Shown one piece after another: positions 52,875-60,481 of a stretch of 64,000 bases of DNA. Source of the stretch: Pseudarthrobacter siccitolerans (GTDB lineage Bacteria; Actinomycetota; Actinomycetes; Actinomycetales; Micrococcaceae). The translations under genes were made by a program, and so were the position numbers. The notes under the pieces are model-generated. The model ran no database searches. It was not told the origin of the DNA and worked only from the letters and a program-made list of their open reading frames with translations. The stretch's first letter is position 1, and each line of letters opens with the position of its first letter. The stretch lies in the NCBI RefSeq assembly GCF_001046895.1, contig NZ_CAQI01000046.1, positions 294,953 to 358,952 of the forward strand, in the 5' to 3' direction.

Positions 52875-54161
52875 ATGAACGCCCTCAAGAAGCTATTTGG
52901 CGGCAATACCCGCCAATTCGGCATGATCTTCGCCCTGGTGGCCCTGATCGTCTTCTTCCAGATCGCCACCAGCGGCCGGACCCTCACTCCCGGCAACGTC
53001 ATCAACCTCTTCAACGGCAACTCCTACATCCTGATCCTGGCCATCGGCATGGTGCTGGTGATCATCGCCGGCCACATCGACCTTTCGGTCGGTTCCGTGG
53101 CCGCGTTCGTCGGGGTCACCGTGGCACTGGCCATCCGCGACTGGGGTATCCCCTGGTACGCCGGAGTGCTCCTGGGCCTGGTGCTCGGCGCGGTGATCGG
53201 GGCATGGCAGGGCTGGTGGACAGCGTACGTGGGAATACCCGCGTTCATCGTCACCCTGGCAGGTATGCTGTTGTTCCGCGGCTTCAACCAGTTCGTGGGC
53301 AAGTCCAACACCATCCCGGTCCCCAACGACTTCCAGTACCTCGGATCCGGGTACCTCCCCGAAGTGGGCCCCAACACCGGCTTCAACAACCTCACCCTGC
53401 TGCTGGGCATCGCGGCCGCCGCGTTCGTGGTGTGGGGTGAGCTGCGCTCCCGTGCCCGCGCCAAGGCCCTCGGCGCCGAGGTACCGGAAATGTGGGTTAC
53501 AGCGCTGAAGCTGGTCCTGATCTGCGGCGCCATTCTTTACGCAACCTACCTCTTCGCCACCGGCCGTCCGGGCACCTCCTTCCCCATCCCCGGCCTGATC
53601 CTGGCCGTCCTGGTCCTGATCTACGGCTTCGTCGCCTCCCGGACCATCCTGGGCCGCCACGTCTACGCCGTCGGCGGCAACCGCCACGCAGCCGAACTCT
53701 CCGGTGTCCAGTCCAAGAAGGTCAACTTCCTGGTCATGATGAACATGTCCATCCTTGCCGGCCTGGCCGGCATGATCTTCGTTGGCCGTTCCACCGCATC
53801 GGGCCCGTTCGACGGCGTGGGCTGGGAACTGGACGCCATCGCGGCAGTCTTCATCGGCGGCGCAGCGGTTACCGGCGGTGTGGGCACAGTTGTCGGATCC
53901 ATCATCGGTGGCCTGGTGATGGCAGTTCTGAACAACGGCCTGCAGCTCCTCGGCGTCGGCGCCGATCTGACCCAGATCATCAAGGGCCTCGTGCTGCTGA
54001 TCGCCGTCGCCTTCGACGTCTACAACAAGAGCCAGGGCAAGAGGTCCATCATCGGCCTGCTGACCCAGAACTTCAACCGCCCCGCCGGAGGCGGCCCCAG
54101 CAACCCGCTCCAGCCGGACGAGACCACCTCCACCAAGGAAGCGATCGCCAGGGAAGCCTGA
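52875..54161 (+). CDS. mmsB: Sugar ABC importer permease (MmsB/XylH type)
   Basis: 428 residues with about ten or more membrane segments. CUT2 permease: AGHIDLSVGSVAAFVGVTVA, YVGIPAFIVTLAGMLLFRGF, VYAVGGNRHAAELSGVQSKK (coupling region) and AVFIGGAAVTGGVGTVVGSI. The length matches the long XylH/GguB class rather than RbsC. It starts 44 nt after the ATPase gene. Confidence 0.93.
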   Translation: MNALKKLFGGNTRQFGMIFALVALIVFFQIATSGRTLTPGNVINLFNGNSYILILAIGMVLVIIAGHIDLSVGSVAAFVGVTVALAIRDWGIPWYAGVLLGLVLGAVIGAWQGWWTAYVGIPAFIVTLAGMLLFRGFNQFVGKSNTIPVPNDFQYLGSGYLPEVGPNTGFNNLTLLLGIAAAAFVVWGELRSRARAKALGAEVPEMWVTALKLVLICGAILYATYLFATGRPGTSFPIPGLILAVLVLIYGFVASRTILGRHVYAVGGNRHAAELSGVQSKKVNFLVMMNMSILAGLAGMIFVGRSTASGPFDGVGWELDAIAAVFIGGAAVTGGVGTVVGSIIGGLVMAVLNNGLQLLGVGADLTQIIKGLVLLIAVAFDVYNKSQGKRSIIGLLTQNFNRPAGGGPSNPLQPDETTSTKEAIAREA

Positions 54162-54211
54162 GCTTTGCGGCCTGAATAGCGTTACACCACTAAAAAGAAA
54201 GAGAACCAACA

Positions 54212-55309
54212 ATGCGAATGATTGGTAAAGCAGGGAAGGCCGCAGCGGTAGCTGCTATCGCAGCACTGGCGCTGACGGGCTGTGGCCGCTCGGAAACCCC
54301 ATCGGGCGGAGCGAGCGGGGGCGCAGGAGGATTCGAACAGAGCTCTTCCATCGGCGTCGCACTTCCGCAGAAGACCAGTGAAAACTGGGTCCTGGCAGAG
54401 AAGCTGTTCAACGACGGACTCAACGGCGCCGGCTTCAAAGCTGACGTGCAGTTCGCCAACGGCGGCGTGTCCGAGCAGCAGAACCAGATCAGCGCCATGG
54501 TCACCAAGGGTGCCAAGGTCATCATCGTCGGCGCCATTGACGGCTCGCAGCTTGGCACCCAGCTCAAGCAGGCAAAGGATTCCGGCGCCACCATCATCGC
54601 CTACGACCGCCTGTTGCTGAACACCGAGAACGTGGACTACTACGTGGCCTACGACAACTTCAAGGTGGGCGAACTCCAGGGCCAGGCCCTGCTGGAAGGC
54701 CTCAAGGCCAAGAAGCCCAGCGGCCCGTACAACATCGAACTGTTCGCCGGCTCCCCGGACGACGCCAATGCCAAGGTGTTCTTCGACGGCGCGATGAGCG
54801 TCCTGAAGCCGAAGATCGACGACGGCACGCTCAAGGTACTGTCAGGCCAGACCAGCTTTGAACAGGCTGTAACCCAGGGCTGGAAGGCTGAAAACGCCCA
54901 GCGCCGCGCAGACACCCTGCTCACCGGCAGCTACACCAGCGAGTCCCTGGACGGCGTCCTCTCGCCGAACGACACCCTGGCCCGCGCAGTCCTGACCTCC
55001 GTCAAGGCCGCCGGCAAGCCACTCCCCGTGGTCACCGGGCAGGACTCCGAGGTTGAGTCGGTCAAGTCCATCATGGCCGGCGAGCAGTACTCCACCATCA
55101 ACAAGGACACCCGCAAGCTCGTAGAGCACGCCATCACCATGGTCAAGGACCTCCAGGCCGGCAAGACGCCTGAGGTCAACGACGACAAGTCCTACAACAA
55201 CGGGGTCAAGACGGTTCCGGCCTACCTGCTGGAGCCGGTCATCGTCACCGCCGCGAACGTGAAGACCGCTTACACCGACGATCCGGTACTCGGCCCGATC
55301 ACCAAGTAA
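54212..55309 (+). CDS. Sugar-binding lipoprotein (ChvE/XylF type)
   Basis: 365 residues. The signal peptide has the lipobox ALTGC near residue 24 (cleavage before Cys). Periplasmic-binding-protein family 1 fold: IGVALPQKTSENWVLAEKLF, VIIVGAIDGSQLGTQLKQAK, ATIIAYDRLLLNTENVDYYV, and VVTGQDSEVESVKSIMAGEQ. This matches ChvE/GguC-neighbour/XylF-type multiple sugar binders (xylose, arabinose, galactose, glucose). Last gene of the operon; a terminator follows 31 nt after the stop. Confidence 0.92.
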   Translation: MRMIGKAGKAAAVAAIAALALTGCGRSETPSGGASGGAGGFEQSSSIGVALPQKTSENWVLAEKLFNDGLNGAGFKADVQFANGGVSEQQNQISAMVTKGAKVIIVGAIDGSQLGTQLKQAKDSGATIIAYDRLLLNTENVDYYVAYDNFKVGELQGQALLEGLKAKKPSGPYNIELFAGSPDDANAKVFFDGAMSVLKPKIDDGTLKVLSGQTSFEQAVTQGWKAENAQRRADTLLTGSYTSESLDGVLSPNDTLARAVLTSVKAAGKPLPVVTGQDSEVESVKSIMAGEQYSTINKDTRKLVEHAITMVKDLQAGKTPEVNDDKSYNNGVKTVPAYLLEPVIVTAANVKTAYTDDPVLGPITK

Positions 55310-55339
55310 CACCCCGCACCATCAAGCACTAAACCCAGA

Positions 55340-55377
55340 ATGCCCCGGCTCCAAACAGGAACCGGGGCATTTCTATT
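55340..55377 (+). terminator. Intrinsic terminator of the sugar ABC operon
   Basis: ATGCCCCGG (55340-55348) pairs with CCGGGGCAT (55362-55370) and is followed by TTCTATT. It lies 31 nt after the binding-protein stop. Confidence 0.75.
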
Positions 55378-55425
55378 CCCAACGCTCTCTCAGTTAATGC
55401 TCGCTTTTTCCCAACGCTCTCTCAC
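55376..55425. repeat. Short direct repeat, 16-17 bp, two copies
   Basis: TCCCAACGCTCTCTCA occurs at about 55377-55392 and again at about 55410-55425, separated by GTTAATGCTCGCTTTT. It could be a dispersed intergenic repeat or two sites for a regulator; nothing else in the window matches it by eye. Confidence 0.6.
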
Positions 55426-55538
55426 TCCGCCCGTTTTCACAGCTCAAACACAGCTTGGGCCGGTTGCCCACACAGGATGCCGCACGAGAGTGGACCCGAA
55501 GCCGGCCTGCTGGGCCGGCACCGGAACCTAGGAGTAAC

Positions 55539-56981
55539 GTGAGCGTCCTTGCCCGCAGTGTAGGCAATGCCTTCAGAAACAAGGTCCGCACGGCAGCGGT
55601 TGTTGCCGTGCTGGCCGTTGCGATCGGCCTGGCTTTGGCCATGCTGGTGGCCAACCAGGCCGTCGCAGCCAAAGTCCAGGAGCTCAACGCCTCCGTCGGC
55701 ACCGTCCTGACCGTCAACCCCGCCGGCGGGCAGGGCTTTGAAGGCGGCGGCGAGCCCCTCACGGCCGAGCAGGCCGCAACTGCCGCCGCCGTTCCCAACG
55801 TCAGTGCCGTCGTCGGAACCCAGTCCCTCCGCCTCCGCAACGCAACCGAGGCTGCCTCACAGGCAACCGGGGCAAGCCCCGGCGGCTGGCAGGGCGGTCC
55901 CGGCGGACAGGCCTCGGCCACCCTCACCACCAGCCTCACCGCCGCCGTCGACGCCGGAACACTGGGCGGACGAAATCAAGCCGCCAACGGCACCACCGCC
56001 ACCCAGCCGGTCCGGTCATTGCCGATTACCGCGACCGGGATCGGCGCGGAGGTGGACACCACCGGCAAGGCACTGACCATCACCCACGGCACGGGCCTCG
56101 GTGACTACACCGCCGAGTCCAGCAGCGCCCTGCTCGGAACCACGCTGGCCGAGAAGAACAGCCTCACCGTCGGGTCCACCTTCACCATCAACGACCATAC
56201 CTACACGGTGGCCGGCCTGTTCGACGCCGGAACTGCCTTCGGCAACAACGCCGTCTATGTCACGCTTCCAACAGCCCAGACCCTCGCCGGACTTCCGGGC
56301 GAGCTCGCCAGCATGATCGTGACAGTGGACTCGCTGGAGAACGTTGACTCCGCCAAGGCCGCCCTCGAAACGGCACTCGGCACGGACAAGGCCGACGTCA
56401 CCCAGGGCCAGAACCTCGAGACCGCACTGAGCTCGCTGGGCAGCGTCAAGAACATTTCCTTGATCGCCTTCATCGCAGCCCTCGGCACGGCCGGCCTGAT
56501 CATCCTGCTGATCATGGTGATGCTGGTGCGCGAACGCCGCCGGGAAATCGGCGTCCTGAAAGCCATCGGCGCCCCCAACCGCACCATCGGCCTGCAGTTC
56601 GTCCTCGAAGCACTGGTCCTGGCCGCGCTGGGCAGTGCCGTGGGCGCGGCCATCGCCTCCTTCGCCAGCGGCGGGATCGCTTCGGCGCTGATCAGCACCA
56701 ACAGCACCAGCACGACGGCGGCTCCCACCACCGGGCGCGGGGCCGCCATGGCCGGGGCTGCCGGAGGCGCCGGTATACCGGGCGGCGGCGCATTCCCCGG
56801 GGGCCAGGGAGGACCGTTCGGCGGGGCAGCCCAGCTCGTCACCTCCGTCACGGCCAGCGCATCGCCCGGTGTGATCGCGGCGGGCATTGGCGCCGTCTTC
56901 AGCGTCGCCATCATCGGCGCGCTGGTCCCGGCGCTGCTCACTGCACGCATCCGTCCCATCGAAGTCCTGCGAGGAGAATAG
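55539..56981 (+). CDS. MacB/FtsX-type ABC transporter permease
   Basis: 480 residues from GTG 55539, with AGGAG 6 nt upstream. N-terminal helix (NKVRTAAVVAVLAVAIGLAL), a large extracytoplasmic domain of about 270 residues (MacB_PCD-like, Ala/Thr/Gly-rich), then three C-terminal helices. IMVMLVRERRREIGVLKAIG is the FtsX-type signature. Between the last two helices lies a Gly-rich low-complexity loop (GAAGGAGIPGGGAFPGGQGG). Pairs with the ATPase 2 nt downstream. Likely a mechanotransmission-type exporter or lipoprotein-handling system; substrate unknown. Confidence 0.87.
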   Translation: MSVLARSVGNAFRNKVRTAAVVAVLAVAIGLALAMLVANQAVAAKVQELNASVGTVLTVNPAGGQGFEGGGEPLTAEQAATAAAVPNVSAVVGTQSLRLRNATEAASQATGASPGGWQGGPGGQASATLTTSLTAAVDAGTLGGRNQAANGTTATQPVRSLPITATGIGAEVDTTGKALTITHGTGLGDYTAESSSALLGTTLAEKNSLTVGSTFTINDHTYTVAGLFDAGTAFGNNAVYVTLPTAQTLAGLPGELASMIVTVDSLENVDSAKAALETALGTDKADVTQGQNLETALSSLGSVKNISLIAFIAALGTAGLIILLIMVMLVRERRREIGVLKAIGAPNRTIGLQFVLEALVLAALGSAVGAAIASFASGGIASALISTNSTSTTAAPTTGRGAAMAGAAGGAGIPGGGAFPGGQGGPFGGAAQLVTSVTASASPGVIAAGIGAVFSVAIIGALVPALLTARIRPIEVLRGE

Positions 56982-56983
56982 CC

Positions 56984-57688
56984 ATGATTGAAGTCAAAAA
57001 CCTGGTCCGCACTTTCAACTCCGGTGACCGGACCATCAAACCGGTCAACGATGTCAGCTTCGAACTGGAGCAGGGCACCCTCGCCTCCATCGTCGGAAAG
57101 AGCGGCAGCGGCAAAAGCACCCTGTTGTCCCTCCTCGGCGCCCTCGACAAGCCCACCAGCGGGGACGTCGTCGTGAATGGAGTCAGCCTCGCCAGCATGC
57201 CTGACGCGAAGCTCACCGAGTACCGCCGGCGGGATATCGGATTTGTTTTCCAGCAGTTCAACCTGATCCCCAACCTCTCGGCAGTGGACAACGTGATGCT
57301 GCCGATGGAGTTCGCGGGCATGCGGAAAGCCACCCGGCTGCAGCGCGCCAAGGACCTGCTGGTGCAGGTCCAGCTGGATCCGGAGAAGCATGACCGGCGC
57401 ATCAACCGGCTTTCCGGCGGCGAGCAGCAGCGGGTGGCCATCGCCCGGGCCCTGGCCAACGAGCCCAAGCTCATCCTGGCCGACGAACCCACGGGAAACC
57501 TCGACGAGCAGACCGGTGACCACATCATCGAGCTCCTCAGCTCCCTCAGCCGGGACCACAACACCACCATCCTCGTGGTCACGCACGATCGCGCCCTGGC
57601 CAATAAAACAGACAGACGCTTCCGCCTCCAGCAAGGCAAGCTGACCGAGGAACCGGTGCGCAGGCCGGTGGTGTCCGCCTCCGCCTGA
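56984..57688 (+). CDS. MacB/LolD-type ABC ATPase
   Basis: 234 residues. Walker A GKSGSGKSTLLSLLG, Q-loop FVFQQFNLIPNLSAVDNVML, signature LSGGEQQRVAIARALANEP, Walker B LILADEPTGNLDE and switch His in LVVTHDRALAN. The family is that of MacB, LolD and FtsE. It follows its permease by 2 nt. No MacA-like adaptor or two-component system is adjacent. Confidence 0.93.
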   Translation: MIEVKNLVRTFNSGDRTIKPVNDVSFELEQGTLASIVGKSGSGKSTLLSLLGALDKPTSGDVVVNGVSLASMPDAKLTEYRRRDIGFVFQQFNLIPNLSAVDNVMLPMEFAGMRKATRLQRAKDLLVQVQLDPEKHDRRINRLSGGEQQRVAIARALANEPKLILADEPTGNLDEQTGDHIIELLSSLSRDHNTTILVVTHDRALANKTDRRFRLQQGKLTEEPVRRPVVSASA

Positions 57689-57724
57689 CGGTGGGCGTGC
57701 TCACGCCTGTGACAGGATTGCTCC

Positions 57725-58795
57725 ATGAGCGCGCCTATCGCCAAGCCCTGGCTGTCCAGCCAATCCGACCCGGACCCCCGGTCCGCAACAGGAAATCCCC
57801 TCCGCTGGGGGATCATCGCAACCGGCGGGATAGCGCGTTCGGTCTCGCAGGACCTTGCCCTGCTGAATGACGCGGAGCTCTATGCCATCAGTTCCCGGGG
57901 CCAGGAAACTGCGGATGCCTTTGCGGTTGCCTATGACTTCGCGAAAGCTTACGGGGCCGACGGCGGTGTGCCCGGCTACCAGCGGCTGCTCGCCGATGAC
58001 GCGGTGGATGTTGTGTACGTGGCGACACCCCACGCCCAGCACCATGAGATCGTGCTCGCCGCCCTCAACGCGGGCAAGCATGTCCTGTGTGAAAAGGCCT
58101 TTACGATCAATGCCCGCGAAGCGGCCGAGCTGATCGACGTCGCCCGGAGCCGGAAACTGTTCCTGATGGAAGCAGTGTGGAGCCGTTTCCTCCCCGGCAT
58201 GCAACGGGCCTTCGAGATTGCCGCGTCCGGCGAGATCGGCGACGTCCACTGGGTTACTGCCGATCTCGGGTTTCCTGCCCCGTATTCGCCCACCGCAAGG
58301 CTTTGGGCCAGGCAGGACGGTGGCGGCGCATTGCTGGACCTTTCGGTGTACCCGTTGCTGTGGGCGCTGGGGACCCTTGGATTCCCGCAAACGGTCAGCG
58401 CCACGGGCTTTCTTAATGACGACGGCGTCGACGCCCAAAATGCCATAACGCTTGGATACAACCATGGTGCCCAGGCACAACTGACATCTTCATTGCTCGC
58501 CCACGGTCCGCGTACGGCCAGCGTTGCCGGCAGTCTAGGCTTCCTTCAGAGCATCGGCTCGATCAACAATCCGCGTGAACTGGTTATTGGCTCCGGGTGG
58601 GAAGAGCGGCGTGTGGAATCCTTTGACATCGTGGGCCGCGGGTACACCTACGAGCTCCGCGAGGTAACGAGGTGCATCCAACAGGGCCTTACGGAAAGCC
58701 CGGTCATGCCGCTGGAGGACTCCTTGAACACCATGCGGCTTTTCGACGGCGTGCGGGCCCAGCTGGGCGTCACCTATCCGAACGACAGCCGCTAG
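57725..58795 (+). CDS. Gfo/Idh/MocA family oxidoreductase
   Basis: 356 residues. NAD(P)-dependent sugar or cyclitol dehydrogenase type. N-terminal Rossmann motif WGIIATGGIARSVSQDLALL (GTGGIA near residue 28), VYVATPHAQHHEIVLAALNA and the conserved EKAFTINAREA (EKP-like, catalytic Lys), then EAVWSRFLPGMQRAFEI and GGALLDLSVYPLLWAL in the C-terminal domain. CAGGAT lies 6 nt before the ATG, suggesting a leaderless transcript. Substrate unknown; no operon partner. Confidence 0.9.
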   Translation: MSAPIAKPWLSSQSDPDPRSATGNPLRWGIIATGGIARSVSQDLALLNDAELYAISSRGQETADAFAVAYDFAKAYGADGGVPGYQRLLADDAVDVVYVATPHAQHHEIVLAALNAGKHVLCEKAFTINAREAAELIDVARSRKLFLMEAVWSRFLPGMQRAFEIAASGEIGDVHWVTADLGFPAPYSPTARLWARQDGGGALLDLSVYPLLWALGTLGFPQTVSATGFLNDDGVDAQNAITLGYNHGAQAQLTSSLLAHGPRTASVAGSLGFLQSIGSINNPRELVIGSGWEERRVESFDIVGRGYTYELREVTRCIQQGLTESPVMPLEDSLNTMRLFDGVRAQLGVTYPNDSR

Positions 58796-59014
58796 GTCGG
58801 TGCCGGAACGGCAGTTATTCCGCAGCCGGTGGCCCTGGCGTCTTGTGCGGTCCGGGATAAGCCTTGCTGCGGGCGGGCACTTAGGTCAATGTAACGCCGT
58901 CTCTTGGTCACGCATGGCCCAACCGGGGGCCCACCTTAGCCAGGTGCCCGCTCTACTGCGTTGGTCGCCACGGCACCTGTCCTCAGGTCATAACTAAAAG
59001 TCAATCGCCTTTGG

Positions 59015-59064
59015 CCGCTCGATACAGGTAATGGTTAGGCCGACCTATCACTGATATCGAGCGG
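59015..59064. repeat. 10-bp inverted repeat in an intergenic region
   Basis: CCGCTCGATA (59015-59024) and TATCGAGCGG (59055-59064), perfect, separated by 30 nt that contains a further AGGT/ACCT pair. It lies just after the stop of the oxidoreductase at 59073 on the minus strand. No U-run, so a terminator is not clear. The rest of 58796-59014 shows no gene. Confidence 0.6.
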
Positions 59065-59072
59065 CGCAGGAG

Positions 59073-59816
59073 TTAGCTGTAGATGGTTCGGTTCAGTTGG
59101 ACGAGGTAGTCATCGCTCATGTCGGTGTGGCTGGTGAAACGCTCCATGACTGCTGATATCACAATATCCCGGCGGCGCGGGAGCCTGGCCTTGTCGGCTG
59201 CGGCAAGGGCCTTCGGCATCTCTTGGCGCGTGAGGTTGGTGCAGTAGCTGGGCGCTCCGGGTTGTTGCCGCCACGAGTCCGCGAGGGAACCGGCGTCAAA
59301 GGCGTCGAACCCGGTTTCCTCGACGAGAGCCATGGCTAGCTGCTTATCGGCAGCGCGGTCCGCGGCGACGGGAATGGCGATGCGGCCAGAGTCGCCTGCG
59401 TCTTTCCCCGAGTTCTGGAAGGATTCTGAAGGGATCGCATTCCAGGCTTTAGCAACTGGGCGTCCGAGTTGCTCGGTGACCCAGATGCTTTCGACCTGCC
59501 CCTCCTCGAGCGCCTGGATCTGTCCATCGCGGTGTGGATAGTAATTCGACGTGTCAACGATGACTGCATCGCCCGGGAGCCTCGCGACGAGGGGTTGTAT
59601 TTCGGGTATCCGGCTGAGCGGTATGGAGATGACGAGGACGTCGACATCGGCGACGACGTCGTCAGCCTCTACCGCCATGGCACCCGCGGCCACGATGTCG
59701 GGGTCGATGGATTCGGGACCACGGGAATTGGCGACTTTTACTTTATGTCCAGCTTCGCTCAGTTTGCGCGCGACTGTCCCGCCAATGGCTCCTGCTCCGA
59801 GAATGCCGATTTTCAT
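59073..59816 (-). CDS. NADPH-dependent F420 reductase-like dinucleotide-binding protein
   Basis: 247 residues from ATG 59816 (GAAGGGG 5 nt upstream). Rossmann protein of the COG2085 group: KIGILGAGAIGGTVARKLSE at the N-terminus, VKVANSRGPES (NADP 2'-phosphate site), VLVISIPLSRIPEI, and VAKAWNAIPSESFQNSGKDA with RIAIPVAADR. Family members reduce F420 or act as oxidoreductases of unknown substrate. Expressed from a promoter containing the palindrome ACTACGTAGT. Codon use is less GC-biased than its neighbours and it begins an accessory-looking stretch. Confidence 0.82.
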   Translation of the reverse strand: MKIGILGAGAIGGTVARKLSEAGHKVKVANSRGPESIDPDIVAAGAMAVEADDVVADVDVLVISIPLSRIPEIQPLVARLPGDAVIVDTSNYYPHRDGQIQALEEGQVESIWVTEQLGRPVAKAWNAIPSESFQNSGKDAGDSGRIAIPVAADRAADKQLAMALVEETGFDAFDAGSLADSWRQQPGAPSYCTNLTRQEMPKALAAADKARLPRRRDIVISAVMERFTSHTDMSDDYLVQLNRTIYS

Positions 59817-59836
59817 GTAAACCCCTTCGTTCATAC

Positions 59837-59846
59837 ACTACGTAGT
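59837..59846. promoter_or_regulatory. Perfect palindrome ACTACGTAGT in the promoter
   Basis: A 10-bp perfect palindrome 21 nt upstream of the dinucleotide-binding gene start, inside its likely promoter (minus strand TTTAACTACGTAGTGTA). A candidate site for a dimeric TetR, MarR or HxlR regulator; the double TetR protein 650 nt away is one possible binder. Confidence 0.5.
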
Positions 59847-59849
59847 TAA

Positions 59850-60116
59850 AGTCTACGCTTACGCCCTAACTAACCGATCAATATTACTTCTCGTTCCTAG
59901 AACGACTGATCCTCATGCAGCCCCTCCAAGGGTCGCGGCTTTAGTTCGCACCTCTTTCTTGTGCAACAACAGCTCACCACCGAAAACCGGAGCAACGGAT
60001 AGCTCAATCACACGTACCGGATCACCGAGATCGCTGGGCACAAGGACGCCAGGAACACACAAAGGACACCGTGAGCGCCCGGGGGAGTGTTGTCTGCGGA
60101 AGCGGGATAGTCTGGA
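59850..60116. other. Intergenic region, possible recombination scar
   Basis: About 270 nt of lower GC content without an intact gene. A 23-codon frame ending at about 60073 (TEIAGHKDARNTQRTP) faintly recalls the C-terminus of a tyrosine recombinase, but it is too short to call. Together with the truncated SDR gene next to it, it suggests past rearrangement. Confidence 0.35.
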
Positions 60117-60395
60117 TTATCGGATGGTGTAGCCGCCGTCGATGGTCAAAGTGTGTCCCGTGATTAGTGAAGCGGCGTCGCTGAGGAGGAATGTCACCGC
60201 CCGGGCAATGTCTTCCGGCTCGCCAAGCGGCCGATGGGGATCCTGAACAGCAGCTCGGCTTCCCATTCGAGGCGGCTGAGCGTTGACGCGGTCAGCTCCG
60301 TGCGGACAAAGCGGGTGCCACTGCGTTGACCCGGATTCCGGCATGTGGCCATTCGAGGGCCAGAATCTTGGTGAGGTGGATCAGGTGGCTTTTGT
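60117..60395 (-). pseudogene. SDR oxidoreductase remnant, truncated and frameshifted
   Basis: Only the C-terminal third of a short-chain dehydrogenase remains. On the minus strand three frames must be joined: KSHLIHLTKILALEWPHAG with RVNAVAP, then FVRTELTASTLSRLEWEAEL with FRIPIG, then GEPEDIARAVTFLLSDAASL with TLTIDGGYTIR and a stop at 60117. Two frameshifts separate them, near 60323 and near 60228. The 5' break falls at about 60397, just before the catalytic Lys of the YxxxK motif, so the Tyr and the entire cofactor domain are missing. Not functional. Confidence 0.85.
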
Positions 60396-60481
60396 CTAAC
60401 TGTTGCGACGACGGTTGGAACCCGCGCAACATAAGCGACTACCGAATGGTTTAAAAGGTTCGGTGTACGGCCTAGAAAAGG

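Noticed and set aside
60005..60073. Short plus-strand frame TEIAGHKDARNTQRTP resembling a tyrosine recombinase C-terminus
   Set aside because: Only about 23 codons after a stop and lacking the catalytic Arg and Tyr motifs; too little to call an integrase remnant.
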